Assembly: GCA_947452965.1 (NCBI GenBank)
Contig: CANGEW010000001.1
Coordinates: 248,001 to 312,000 of the forward strand
DNA: 64,000 nucleotides
Source of the DNA: Chitinophagaceae bacterium
GTDB taxonomy: Bacteria; Bacteroidota; Bacteroidia; Chitinophagales; Chitinophagaceae
Direction: 5' to 3'
Part shown: piece by piece, positions 16,192-25,590 of the stretch
Layout: each line of letters begins with the position of its first letter
Numbering within the stretch: the stretch's first letter is position 1
Notes under the pieces: model-generated
The model's database searches: none
What the model was told of the DNA's origin: nothing
The model's input: only the letters and a program-made list of their open reading frames with translations
Position numbers and translations under genes: made by a program

Positions 16192-17359
16192 TTTTTCGTT
16201 TTTTGTTGAACAAAGCAATGGTTATGAAAATCATTAAGCTAGTCGGCACCAAAAATGCAAAAATAATAAGTGACTTCAAAATCAAATTAATCAGTAGAAG
16301 AAAAGAAGTAATTGATATACTTATAAGAACAAGTTTGTTCGCTTTTTTGATATTGTTAGTCCTGTAGTGCTCGTAATTAATTAAATTAACAGGGACAATT
16401 AATAAGGTTGTTAAACAAAACGGAAGTAATAATAATAAATGAAGTGTATCAATTTTTTTGAGAAAAAAAAGAGAGCCCGCAACCTGAAAAAAAATAGCTA
16501 AGAAACAAATAAATTGATATGTTTTACTTCTTAAAATTTTTGAAAGTGAAATTTCTGCTTTAGCGTTTCTAGAATAAGATGCAATAACTGGAGATAATGA
16601 AGTGGCAATTCCAGCAAAAACATCAATCATTTTTGGATAAAATAAATAATCTGTTGGCAAAACAAAAGTAAATATAAATGAAGGGATTATATTCATAGCA
16701 ATAATTAGCTGATCTGCCTTAAATAAAAAATAATTACCGGCTTGTTGAAAAGGGACGTGAGGAGACGTAATCAAAACATCGTGTCTTCTGTTCGTGTTTA
16801 GTCTATATTTATATGCTATAAATCCCTTCAATATAGAAAAAGAGAGGAAGAGAATCAAAATCAAAAGATTATTGATATTAATAAAAAATGACAGACCTAT
16901 ATACGAAGAAAAAACCATTGCGTAGCCGACAAGATTAATTAATAAAGAATGGGTATATTTTCTTGAAATATTAAACTCAATAATAACATTAATAACAAAA
17001 ACCTCGATAGGAATGCATACAAACAGTGTTAAAGACAAATTCAAATCATGAGAAAAAAACAAAAAAAGACAATAGATGCTACTCAATGGAAGTACTCTAG
17101 ACAATAGAAAGTTTTTTATTGCTACTGTTTCATTTGGCTGGAGCTTTGATAACATCATTTGATCAGAAGCGTATTTAGCTATAGTAACGCCAAAACTCAA
17201 TAATTGAGTGGTATTAAGCAGAAATAGTGTTGTATCATATTGTTTAGGAAAAATCCTATTACTAGAAAGGAGCAATGTTAACAATGAAACCAGGAAGCCT
17301 GGAATTAATAATGTTCCAGATTTTAATATGGTAATAATCTTCGAAGATTTATTTTTCAA
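16184..17359 (-). CDS. Wzx-like polysaccharide flippase (MOP superfamily)
   Basis: Membrane protein of 391 residues with about 11-12 transmembrane helices, resembling the lipopolysaccharide/EPS flippases that move undecaprenyl-linked repeat units across the inner membrane. The opening KIITILKSGTLLIPGFLVSLLTLLL resembles the first helix of Wzx-type flippases. Base composition is AT-rich with many Ile/Asn/Lys codons, like its neighbour wzy. It overlaps the chain-length gene by 11 bases, so the operon is tightly coupled. A branched-chain polysaccharide transporter of another MOP type cannot be excluded. Confidence 0.68.
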   Translation of the reverse strand: MKNKSSKIITILKSGTLLIPGFLVSLLTLLLSSNRIFPKQYDTTLFLLNTTQLLSFGVTIAKYASDQMMLSKLQPNETVAIKNFLLSRVLPLSSIYCLFLFFSHDLNLSLTLFVCIPIEVFVINVIIEFNISRKYTHSLLINLVGYAMVFSSYIGLSFFININNLLILILFLSFSILKGFIAYKYRLNTNRRHDVLITSPHVPFQQAGNYFLFKADQLIIAMNIIPSFIFTFVLPTDYLFYPKMIDVFAGIATSLSPVIASYSRNAKAEISLSKILRSKTYQFICFLAIFFQVAGSLFFLKKIDTLHLLLLLPFCLTTLLIVPVNLINYEHYRTNNIKKANKLVLISISITSFLLLINLILKSLIIFAFLVPTSLMIFITIALFNKKRKNV

Positions 17360-18419
17360 TCGCGGTTCTCTTATTTACAAAAAAAAACAATAAAATAATA
17401 GTTATTAATTCAGCAAGTATCAAAAAAGTAATCAAAGATTTCAATTTACTTGTTTTAATTTTTTTCATTGGATAATCTGCTGCATCGATTATTTGAAGTA
17501 ATGGCTTTTTCTTCAAGTATTGATATCTTGCCATTTCTAAGGTCTTAAATAACTCCTTATATGCTTCACTATATGCCTGAATATTGTACTGTTGTTTTGT
17601 TGCATATGTTTGTGGAATACTATAAGCTAAATTTATATTAGCATCAACACTGCCTGCTCGATTATCGATACTTGAGCCAACATTGCTTTTAATTTGATTC
17701 ACGCGTTCCTCAAGTACCTCAATGGTTTGTTTATCTTTTTTGCTTGTTATTTCGGTATAAAAATTGATTGTATATTCTATTAGTCTATCTGTAAAGACTT
17801 TCGAGAATTTTTCATTACTACTAGTAATTTTTAGTTCATAAATGCTTAGTTTTTTATCTGGCCGAGATACATTAAGGTTGTCTTTAATGAAATTTTCGTA
17901 AAGAATATATAGTACACTGTCTTGAATATATGAAAGTGATTCTTTGGGTTTACCAACAGGAAAATCTATTTTTTTATTTTTTTGTATATTACCCAATCTA
18001 CTTTTCAGGCCTGAATGCTCAAAATAATATTTCGCTAACGTGCACTCTTGATTATCTAATTTTTCAGTGGTTAACAATACGCTTTCTATCATTCGTCGAC
18101 TTTGCATAATTTCTATGATATTATCCCCATCAAACATACTTTGACCAGAGCCAAGCCCTAATCCAAATTGAGCAGCAAGGTTCATGGCACTAGATAAAGA
18201 ACCGTCGTTAGATCCTGTGTCTAATGAAAAAGTTAATCGACTTTCATAATTAGGTTTTTGAAACAAAGCATAAACCACGCCAACTGCACCACTAAGTATC
18301 CCAACAATGACAAGTAGAAGCCATTTTTTTCGAATAATATACACTAAGCTCAAAGATGAATTTGAAGTATTAGATTCAATACGGCTATTTATTGTACCTT
18401 CAAATGTTTCTTGATTCAT
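17349..18419 (-). CDS. Wzz/GumC-type chain-length determinant (no kinase domain)
   Basis: Polysaccharide co-polymerase of 356 residues with the Wzz topology. A first membrane helix (about 32-54) has the flanking LVYIIRKKWLL, then comes a periplasmic coiled-coil region (about 60-315), and a second helix lies near the C-terminus (about 325-350). PNYESRLTFSLDTG follows helix 1, as in the Wzz domain. The cytoplasmic tyrosine-kinase module of Wzc is absent and no BY-kinase gene lies beside it. It controls polymer length with Wzy and docks onto the Wza-like exporter. Confidence 0.8.
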   Translation of the reverse strand: MNQETFEGTINSRIESNTSNSSLSLVYIIRKKWLLLVIVGILSGAVGVVYALFQKPNYESRLTFSLDTGSNDGSLSSAMNLAAQFGLGLGSGQSMFDGDNIIEIMQSRRMIESVLLTTEKLDNQECTLAKYYFEHSGLKSRLGNIQKNKKIDFPVGKPKESLSYIQDSVLYILYENFIKDNLNVSRPDKKLSIYELKITSSNEKFSKVFTDRLIEYTINFYTEITSKKDKQTIEVLEERVNQIKSNVGSSIDNRAGSVDANINLAYSIPQTYATKQQYNIQAYSEAYKELFKTLEMARYQYLKKKPLLQIIDAADYPMKKIKTSKLKSLITFLILAELITIILLFFFVNKRTAIEK

Positions 18420-18428
18420 ATTTTTTGA

Positions 18429-20867
18429 TTATTTACTTAAGCTAACGACAACATTTGCTAAAATACCTAGAGCAGATACAATTACTGCCCATTCGCCTGC
18501 ACTAATTTTAGCTCTAGTATTGTTGTTTTTTTGAGGAACAAAAATCTCTGATCTTGAAGTAACTTTTGGATACCTTCTAAAAAATAAAAATGATTTGGTT
18601 GACGCCGTTTTGCCATTTGGATACACTACAAACACTTTAGACTTATTAGATGTAGTTAAAAATCCACCAGCTTGATTGATATAATATTTTGCACGTCTTC
18701 CTTTTGTATAAGAGGTAATTGTTGGATAATATACTTCTCCATTCACCTTTATTAAGCTAGAGTTTTTTTCAATATTTATGATATCTCCATCTTCTAAATA
18801 CAGATTATCAGAACTTTTGGTGCGTTTCAGCGCCTCTTGCATATTAATTGAAATAAGATTGTAATTCTTATAAATTTCGTTTTTTAATTTTAAATTTGAT
18901 GAAATACTATCATTGCTAATGTTTAACACTCTATTGAACAATTTTTCTCTTTCTTGAGAAGTGAGATTAGATTGATTTACCCTCCTTATAACAATAGAAC
19001 TTGAGTCCGCTGTAGACTTAAACCCTCCAGCTCTTTTGATAAGATCAACGATATTTTCTTGACTGTTATTTAAAATATACTTACCCGGAATATTTACTTC
19101 TCCTTTAACAATAACAGACCGTTGAGGGATAATACCTGGTAACACTTTCACCATTATTAAATCATATGGCTCAAGAACAATGTTGTTATTCTCTTTTGCA
19201 TTTAAATTAATCACGAATGATTGGGTTTCCATAAAATTTGCCTGATTGGCTTGAACAGATTTTAGCCTTCTTGAAACCTCAATATTAGTAGAATCTCCAA
19301 AATCACTCACCCCTTCTGATGCGGTAATCACATCTCTTAATGTAATTCCTTTTCTCCATTGCAAATAGCCGGGCTTTCTAATGTTGCCATCTATTTGCAC
19401 ATATTGTGAATCTACAAAATCGAATATGGAATGAACCACAATAGAATCATTTTTTTGTAAATTAAAATCAACATTGTTTTTTAAAATCGAATCTAAACTA
19501 CAAGAAACCATTAAAGGCATCTTATTTTCATAATACCTAAAAATGGAAACCCTTTCCGTAAATGCATCTTCTTTTAATCCCCCCACATAATCAATTAATT
19601 GCTTCAGTTTTAAGTCTGACTTTAGTTCATAACTCCCGGGACGAAGAACAGATCCAGAAATAGCGACACGATTTGAAAAATTATCCTGTAACTTTCTAAT
19701 GAAATATTCATCTCCTCCTTTCAAATTGAAAGTATTATAGTTGTCGGAATTGATATCAACTACAATTCTTTCTCTATCCGTAATTCGATAGGCCGTAATT
19801 CCAGCCTTATACGCATTCTCATTGAAACCTCCACAATAATCCAATAAGTCTTTTATTTTTTCCGATTCAAACACTTCATATTGTCCAACTCTCTTTACAT
19901 TACCAAAAACACGCACACGATTTGAATAATATGGGATTTTTATTAAATCTCCTTCTTTTAATAACACGTTATCTGATTGATTTCCGTTTAAAAGAAAAGA
20001 ATACAAATCGGCCGTTCTATCTAATTTGTTTCCTCTATACAATTGAATATTTCTATAACTGCCTAGTTTACTTGGCCCACCACATAGATACAGCAAATTA
20101 TATAAGGTTGTTAATGAAGATACAGTGTACGTTCCTGGCTTATTTGCCTCTCCAATTACCGTTACTCGTATGCTTTTGATTTTACCGAGCGTAACCTGAA
20201 TACTTGTTTTACCAGTATTGATAGCTTGATAAATGGTGGATGCTAATTTAGATTTTATCTTCTTTGTAGCTTGTTCTATGGTTAATCCATTTACATTTAT
20301 GGGTCCAACATTAGGCACATAAACGTCTCCCTCTGCACTTACCAGTAGATTATGTTTTCTTTCACTATAACCAAAAATCAATAGGATAATTTCGTCATCT
20401 GGTCCAAGAACATAGTTAGATGGGGTTGCGATTCTTAAATCAGGCTCAAAAACTAAGCTGTTTTTTGTAAAAAGCTCAGAACCGAAAATAGAAACATCCT
20501 CTTCTTTTGACTCTTTAGGATTTTCCTTGAAAAGCTTTTCGTTAGTTTGATTTTTTTTATTGTCTTGATCCTCAGAGTCCTTTTCCTGTGATTGTCTATT
20601 CTCAATAATCGGAATAAATCTTTTCTTTAACTTTTCGATTTCAGATTCTGGTAACCCTCTCTCTTCTAAAGCCCTATACAAGTCATCCTCCGTCATTTTC
20701 ATCGACTGCATTTTTTCATATAAAGCAAGCACTTCTTTGCTGCTGTATGCATCAACATTCACTTTAGAAAGATCTTTTCCATCTATCATAGAGGTTTGGG
20801 CAAATAAGGTTCCCGACAAAATCACCAAAAAAGTTACAATTGGAGCAATTTTTTTAAAAATCGTCAT
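18429..20867 (-). CDS. Wza-like polysaccharide export protein with multiple SLBB domains
   Basis: Outer-membrane/periplasmic exporter of 812 residues. A signal peptide (cut after TLFAQ) is followed by an acidic/Lys linker. The polysaccharide export domain starts near YVLGPDDEIILLIFG (about 151), and a long series of SLBB repeats is seen as repeated VTVIGEANKPGTY, VRVFGNVKRVGQY, VAISGSVLRPGSY and VIVKGEVNIPGKY. The C-terminus carries a hydrophobic segment (AVIVSALGILANVVVSL). This multi-SLBB form is the usual Bacteroidota type. It is the first gene of the operon and has a near-perfect promoter. Confidence 0.88.
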   Translation of the reverse strand: MTIFKKIAPIVTFLVILSGTLFAQTSMIDGKDLSKVNVDAYSSKEVLALYEKMQSMKMTEDDLYRALEERGLPESEIEKLKKRFIPIIENRQSQEKDSEDQDNKKNQTNEKLFKENPKESKEEDVSIFGSELFTKNSLVFEPDLRIATPSNYVLGPDDEIILLIFGYSERKHNLLVSAEGDVYVPNVGPINVNGLTIEQATKKIKSKLASTIYQAINTGKTSIQVTLGKIKSIRVTVIGEANKPGTYTVSSLTTLYNLLYLCGGPSKLGSYRNIQLYRGNKLDRTADLYSFLLNGNQSDNVLLKEGDLIKIPYYSNRVRVFGNVKRVGQYEVFESEKIKDLLDYCGGFNENAYKAGITAYRITDRERIVVDINSDNYNTFNLKGGDEYFIRKLQDNFSNRVAISGSVLRPGSYELKSDLKLKQLIDYVGGLKEDAFTERVSIFRYYENKMPLMVSCSLDSILKNNVDFNLQKNDSIVVHSIFDFVDSQYVQIDGNIRKPGYLQWRKGITLRDVITASEGVSDFGDSTNIEVSRRLKSVQANQANFMETQSFVINLNAKENNNIVLEPYDLIMVKVLPGIIPQRSVIVKGEVNIPGKYILNNSQENIVDLIKRAGGFKSTADSSSIVIRRVNQSNLTSQEREKLFNRVLNISNDSISSNLKLKNEIYKNYNLISINMQEALKRTKSSDNLYLEDGDIINIEKNSSLIKVNGEVYYPTITSYTKGRRAKYYINQAGGFLTTSNKSKVFVVYPNGKTASTKSFLFFRRYPKVTSRSEIFVPQKNNNTRAKISAGEWAVIVSALGILANVVVSLSK

Positions 20868-20924
20868 TATGTTATGATTTTAATAGAGCCTACGACTCAA
20901 GAAAAGTAGCGTTTTTGCTATTTT

Positions 20925-20957
20925 CAAAGATACAATTTTATTATGTAAACACAGCAA
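20925..20957 (-). promoter_or_regulatory. Promoter of the wza-wzz-wzx-wzy operon
   Basis: On the reverse strand TTTG (20957-20954) and TATCTTTG (20932-20925) are 21 bases apart, a full match to the Bacteroidota consensus. The leader to wza is about 50 bases. Confidence 0.7.
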
Positions 20958-21044
20958 AATATAGCACTGAAAAAATAGATGGCACTGCTCTTTTTAAACT
21001 ATCACTTATTGATTATCAATTAGTTTTACTAGATGCGGTTGTCT

Positions 21045-21052
21045 TATCTTTG
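21045..21052 (+). promoter_or_regulatory. -7 element abutting the ABC-F gene
   Basis: TATCTTTG matches TAnnTTTG and ends five bases before the start codon, predicting a leaderless transcript. Confidence 0.5.
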
Positions 21053-21057
21053 CTCAT

Positions 21058-22950
21058 ATGCATTATGCTTCAATTGAAAATATTAGTAAGTCTTTTGGTA
21101 TCAGAACCCTTTTTAAAAACATCACAATCAATATTGAAGAGGGTGATAAAATAGCACTTGTTGCCAGAAATGGATCTGGAAAAAGCACTTTGATGAAAAT
21201 CATTGCAGGGTTAGATACCCCAGATACAGGAACTGTATGGGTGCATAAGGATATCAAAACAGTAATGCTACAACAAGATCATGACTTTGATGTAAATAAA
21301 TCTATTTGGGATAATATTCTTAGACTAGACAACCCTGTCGTTAATGTTGTGAAAGAGTATGAAGAGTTTTTAGAACAGGAATCCGACGATCACGAACGCA
21401 TGTCTGATTTGATGGCTAAAATAGACGATTTAAACGCCTGGAACTTTGAGAGTAACCTTAAACAAATACTTGGTAAACTTAACATTCACAAACTCAATGA
21501 AAAAGTTGGCAACCTCAGTGGTGGACAAAAAAAGAGGGTGGCATTGGCACAAGCTCTTATTGAATCGCAATTACATGAAGCCCGTTGTTTGCTAATCTTA
21601 GATGAACCAACCAATCATTTAGATGTTTCCATGATTGAGTGGCTGGAGGAATATTTAGGCTCTCAAAAAATTACACTGCTGTTGGTTACACATGATCGAT
21701 ACTTTTTAGATGCTGTTTGTAATGAGATTATTGAAATAGACGAAGAAAAAGTTTTTGTTTACAAGGGAAATTACGACTACTTTTTAGAGCAAAAAAGCTT
21801 ACGTCAGGAAATAGAACAAAGCGAATTACAAAAAGATAAAAATATTTTTAGAAAAGAATTAGAATGGATGCGAAAGCAACCAAAAGCAAGGACTACAAAA
21901 AGTAAAAGCCGGCAAGATGCTTTTGCTGAAGTAGAAAACAGAGTAAAGCAACAAAAAGAAGTTGCAGAGGTGTCGCTTCAAGTTAAAATGACCAGATTGG
22001 GCGGTAAAATTCTTGAACTTAAGAAAGTGAGTAAAAGTTATGGTGATCTTGTGATTATGAAAGGTTTTGATTATACTTTTAAAAGGGGCGAAAGAATTGG
22101 GGTAGTTGGAAAAAACGGGGTTGGAAAATCAACTTTTTTGAAAATTGCTTTACAACAAGAGCTACCAGACAGTGGCAAAATTAATCATGGCGATACTGTT
22201 GTTTTTGGAAATTTTAGTCAAGAAGGCTTAATTTATAAGGAAGATAAAAGAGCCATTGAATATGTTAAATCATTAGCAGAGTTTTTCCCACTTGCAGATG
22301 GAAGTAAAATTTCTGCCAGTCAGTTTATGGAAAAATTTGGCTTCACAGGCGAACAACAATACACTCTGTTGAGCAAACTCAGCGGAGGAGAAAAAAGAAG
22401 ATTGCATTTAATGAGCGTTCTGTTTCTAAATCCAAATTTTCTTGTGTTAGATGAGCCTACCAATGATTTAGATTTACAAACATTAAGAACTTTAGAAGAG
22501 TTTTTATTGGATTACCCAGGCTGTATTTTAATTGTTAGCCATGATCGTTATTTTATGGACCGCATGGTAGACCATCTTTTTGCTTTTGAAGGAGACGGTG
22601 TGATCAGAGATTTTCCGGGTAATTATTCACAATATAGAGAAGCACTTGTCAATGGTTCGCTTGAAAAAAACACTCAGCAAATCATGAAGCCAATCGAAGA
22701 GATTGCTGATATCACGACAAACAAATCTAGTTCGTCTAAAAAACTATCTTTCAAAGAAAAATTCGAACTAGAGTCTATTGAAAAAGAAATGCCTTTGTTA
22801 CAGCAAGAAAAAGCAATGCTAGAAGAAAAAATGATGGAGCCAATGACCTATGAGGAATTACAAAAAACTGCAGACAGGATTTCTCTGATAATACAACAAC
22901 TTGATGAAAAAGAATTGAGATGGCTCGAACTCAGCGAAAAAACAGCATAA
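21058..22950 (+). CDS. ABC-F family ATP-binding protein (Uup/YfmR-like)
   Basis: Soluble twin-ATPase of the ABC-F type, acting on ribosomes rather than in membranes. The 630 residues contain two nucleotide-binding domains. The first has Walker A ARNGSGKST at 36-44 (Ala instead of the first Gly, which is tolerated), signature LSGGQKKR and Walker B LLILDEPTNHLD. The second has GKNGVGKST, LSGGEKRR and FLVLDEPTNDLD. The linker is Arg/Lys-rich, and a C-terminal coiled coil (about 560-628) points to the Uup-like branch. No antibiotic-resistance role can be inferred. Confidence 0.9.
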   Translation: MHYASIENISKSFGIRTLFKNITINIEEGDKIALVARNGSGKSTLMKIIAGLDTPDTGTVWVHKDIKTVMLQQDHDFDVNKSIWDNILRLDNPVVNVVKEYEEFLEQESDDHERMSDLMAKIDDLNAWNFESNLKQILGKLNIHKLNEKVGNLSGGQKKRVALAQALIESQLHEARCLLILDEPTNHLDVSMIEWLEEYLGSQKITLLLVTHDRYFLDAVCNEIIEIDEEKVFVYKGNYDYFLEQKSLRQEIEQSELQKDKNIFRKELEWMRKQPKARTTKSKSRQDAFAEVENRVKQQKEVAEVSLQVKMTRLGGKILELKKVSKSYGDLVIMKGFDYTFKRGERIGVVGKNGVGKSTFLKIALQQELPDSGKINHGDTVVFGNFSQEGLIYKEDKRAIEYVKSLAEFFPLADGSKISASQFMEKFGFTGEQQYTLLSKLSGGEKRRLHLMSVLFLNPNFLVLDEPTNDLDLQTLRTLEEFLLDYPGCILIVSHDRYFMDRMVDHLFAFEGDGVIRDFPGNYSQYREALVNGSLEKNTQQIMKPIEEIADITTNKSSSSKKLSFKEKFELESIEKEMPLLQQEKAMLEEKMMEPMTYEELQKTADRISLIIQQLDEKELRWLELSEKTA

Positions 22951-23018
22951 TGTTTTCGTTCTGATTATCCTCACTCTTGTATTTGATTTGTGTTCTATTT
23001 TAAAAATAACGCTTTGTC

Positions 23019-23026
23019 TACATTTG
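23019..23026 (+). promoter_or_regulatory. -7 promoter element of hsp20
   Basis: TACATTTG matches TAnnTTTG, 35 bases before the hsp20 ATG. It lies inside a longer ORF reading upstream from 22990, which argues for the ATG at 23062 as the true start. Confidence 0.45.
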
Positions 23027-23061
23027 TTTTCTATTGTAAACAATCTAAAAAACGAAGCCTT

Positions 23062-23508
23062 ATGTCAACAAAACTATTAACCAGAAATGGAGGAGATTTA
23101 CCCACTGTATTTGATGATTTTTTTAAACCTTGGAATCAATGGTTTGATACGGGAACTAATTTATTAAATCGAGTGTCAACAGTGCCTGGAGTAAATATTA
23201 TTGAATCTGCTGATGATTTCAAACTTACGTTTGCGGTTCCAGGAATGAAAAAAGATGATTTTCATATTAACGTAGAAGGAAATACGCTTACTGTCAGCAG
23301 TGAAAAAGAAGAATCAAAAGAATACGGAGAAAACAGACACACGAGAAGAGAGTACAATTATACTTCTTTTACAAGAAGCTTTAATTTGCCTGAAGATGTA
23401 AAAGTAGATCACATTGAAGCTACTTATACGGATGGAATTTTAAAACTTACTCTTCCCAAAAAAGAAGAAGCAAAGAGAGTTTCTGCCAAAAATATTACAG
23501 TAAAATAG
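23062..23508 (+). CDS. Hsp20/alpha-crystallin small heat-shock protein
   Basis: ATP-independent holdase chaperone of 148 residues. A short N-terminal arm (FDDFFKPWNQWFD) precedes an alpha-crystallin domain (about 40-140) with FAVPGMKKDDFHINVEGNTL, the GENRHTRREYNY segment and the conserved ATYTDGILKLTLPK. The tail ends KNITVK. An in-frame upstream start at 22990 would add 24 atypical residues and lies before the probable promoter. It is monocistronic and ends at a strong two-way terminator shared with typA. Confidence 0.93.
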   Translation: MSTKLLTRNGGDLPTVFDDFFKPWNQWFDTGTNLLNRVSTVPGVNIIESADDFKLTFAVPGMKKDDFHINVEGNTLTVSSEKEESKEYGENRHTRREYNYTSFTRSFNLPEDVKVDHIEATYTDGILKLTLPKKEEAKRVSAKNITVK

Positions 23509-23522
23509 CTTTATCAGTCGCT

Positions 23523-23559
23523 AAAAAAAGCCCGCATTTTATAATGCGGGCTTTTTTTT
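23523..23559. terminator. Bidirectional Rho-independent terminator (hsp20 / typA)
   Basis: AAGCCCGCATT pairs perfectly with AATGCGGGCTT, with an A-tract on the left and a T-tract on the right. It can stop transcription from hsp20 (+) and from typA (-), whose stop codon it touches. Confidence 0.92.
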
Positions 23560-25369
23560 AATTTGCTTCTTGAGCCATTGATTTGCTGACTTTCTTTCTT
23601 TCGTCTTCGTTTAATATCGTTTTTCTCAGGCGTATACTCTTTGGAGTTACTTCAATGCATTCGTCTTGTTGAATATATTCCATACACTCTTCTAACGTCA
23701 TTAAAATTTTGGGCGCAGCTTTTGATGCGTCGTCTGACCCACTTGCACGATGGTTCGTTAGTTTTTTTGCCTCTGTTGCATTTACTACTAAATCTCCTGG
23801 TTTAATGTGTTCTGCAATAATTTGTCCTGCATATACTTCATCTCCTGGGTCTACAAAGAAACGACCTCTGTCCTGCAATTTGTCAATAGAATACGCAGTT
23901 GTTTTTTCAGTTGTTTTAGATAATAATACGCCATTGTTACGACCAGGAATGGGTCCTTTCCATGGTTTGTATTCTAAAAAGCGATGGGCCATTACGGCTT
24001 CTCCTGCAGTATTGGTAAGCATATTGCTCCTCAATCCTATTAATCCCCTAGATGGGATTTCAAATTCTAAGTGCTGCATTTCACCTTTTGTCTCCATGAT
24101 CAACATCTCTCCTTTTCTTTGAGTTACCATATCAATCACTTTTCCGCTAAACTCAGAAGGAACGTCCACAACCAGATTTTCATAAGGCTCGTGCTTTTTA
24201 CCATCAATGGTTTTTACCAATACTTGAGGCTGTCCTATCGTTAATTCAAAACCTTCTCTTCTCATCGTTTCAATCAAAATACCCAAGTGAAGAATTCCTC
24301 TTCCATAAACTAAGAAGCTATCAGCACTATCACTATCTTCTACACGTAATGCCAGATTTTTTTCAGTTTCTTTAAATAATCGATCGCGTAAATGACGACT
24401 CGTAACAAACTTACCTTCTTTACCAAAGAAAGGTGAATTATTGATTCCAAATAACATGCTCATGGTAGGCTCATCTACACTGATGACTGGCAATGCTTCT
24501 GGATTTTCTGCATCAGCAATGGTGTCTCCGATATTAAAGTCATCTAAACCTACAACCGCACAAATATCTCCTGCAAATACCTCATCTGTTTTCTTTTTAC
24601 CCATGCCCTCAAAAACATACAACTCTTTTATTCTCATTTTTTTTATTGTGCCGTCAGCTTGCATCAAAGCAATTTGTTGGTTTTCTTTCAAACTGCCACG
24701 GGCCACTTTTCCAACTGCAATTCTTCCCAAAAAAGAAGAATAATCTAATGAAGTAATTTGCATTTGGGAATATCCTTCATTTGCTTTTGGTGCTGGTACA
24801 TATTGAATAATACCATCTAATAATGGAGCGATGTTGTCAATAGGTGTAAGAGAGCTGTTAAACCAACCATTTTTTCCTGAACCATAAAAAGTTGGAAAAT
24901 CTAATTGTTCTTCTGTAGCATCTAAGTTGAAGAATAATTCAAAAACAGCATCATGCACTTCATCAGGACGACAATTAGGCTTGTCTACTTTATTGATAAC
25001 TACAATAGGTCTAAGACCTAAAGCCAAAGCTTTTTGAAGCACAAAACGCGTTTGAGGCATTGGTCCTTCAAAAGCATCCACCAATAGTATTACCCCATCT
25101 GCCATTTTTAAAACCCTTTCTACTTCTCCGCCAAAATCCGAGTGACCCGGAGTATCAATTACGTTAATCTTAACGTCTTTATAAGTAACAGAAACATTTT
25201 TACTAAAAATAGTAATTCCTCTTTCTCTTTCAAGGTCATTGCTATCCATGATCAACTCTCCCGTTTCTTGATTTTCTCTAAAAACCTTTGTAGCATGTAA
25301 AATCTTGTCAACTAAGGTTGTTTTTCCATGATCTACGTGAGCGATAATGGCGATGTTGCGAATATTCAT
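23558..25369 (-). CDS. typA: Translational GTPase TypA/BipA
   Basis: Ribosome-binding GTPase of the EF-G group involved in stress adaptation and 50S assembly. The 603 residues match TypA. G motifs are AHVDHGKTT, the switch II DTPGHSDFGGEV, and NKVDK, followed by the beta-barrel domain, domains III/V and the BipA-specific C-terminal domain containing TPKSIRLRK. It is monocistronic, with a -7 element TACCTTTG on the reverse strand at 25426-25419 and a leader of about 45 bases. Confidence 0.96.
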   Translation of the reverse strand: MNIRNIAIIAHVDHGKTTLVDKILHATKVFRENQETGELIMDSNDLERERGITIFSKNVSVTYKDVKINVIDTPGHSDFGGEVERVLKMADGVILLVDAFEGPMPQTRFVLQKALALGLRPIVVINKVDKPNCRPDEVHDAVFELFFNLDATEEQLDFPTFYGSGKNGWFNSSLTPIDNIAPLLDGIIQYVPAPKANEGYSQMQITSLDYSSFLGRIAVGKVARGSLKENQQIALMQADGTIKKMRIKELYVFEGMGKKKTDEVFAGDICAVVGLDDFNIGDTIADAENPEALPVISVDEPTMSMLFGINNSPFFGKEGKFVTSRHLRDRLFKETEKNLALRVEDSDSADSFLVYGRGILHLGILIETMRREGFELTIGQPQVLVKTIDGKKHEPYENLVVDVPSEFSGKVIDMVTQRKGEMLIMETKGEMQHLEFEIPSRGLIGLRSNMLTNTAGEAVMAHRFLEYKPWKGPIPGRNNGVLLSKTTEKTTAYSIDKLQDRGRFFVDPGDEVYAGQIIAEHIKPGDLVVNATEAKKLTNHRASGSDDASKAAPKILMTLEECMEYIQQDECIEVTPKSIRLRKTILNEDERKKVSKSMAQEAN

Positions 25370-25418
25370 TTTAATTATTTTTCTTTTTTAATAGCTACTG
25401 CTATTGATTTTTGACGCG

Positions 25419-25426
25419 CAAAGGTA
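25419..25426 (-). promoter_or_regulatory. -7 promoter element of typA
   Basis: The reverse strand reads TACCTTTG, an exact TAnnTTTG, about 50 bases before the typA start. Confidence 0.5.
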
Positions 25427-25590
25427 ACACTATTAGGCGGCTTGGCAAGGGTTTACGCTAATTAGTTTGTGAAATTGCTAGATATTTCAATAAAAGCGCA
25501 TTAAAACATGCTATAAAATGATACCTCTTTGAAAATAATCATTTATAAACAAGTAAAAGAAACAGTAATTTTATCTTTCGAATTTCCACT

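Noticed and set aside
25459-25466. CTAATTAG upstream of uvrB as a possible damage operator
   Set aside because: The two half-sites abut without a spacer, unlike the umuC and umuD sites, and lie well outside the probable uvrB promoter.
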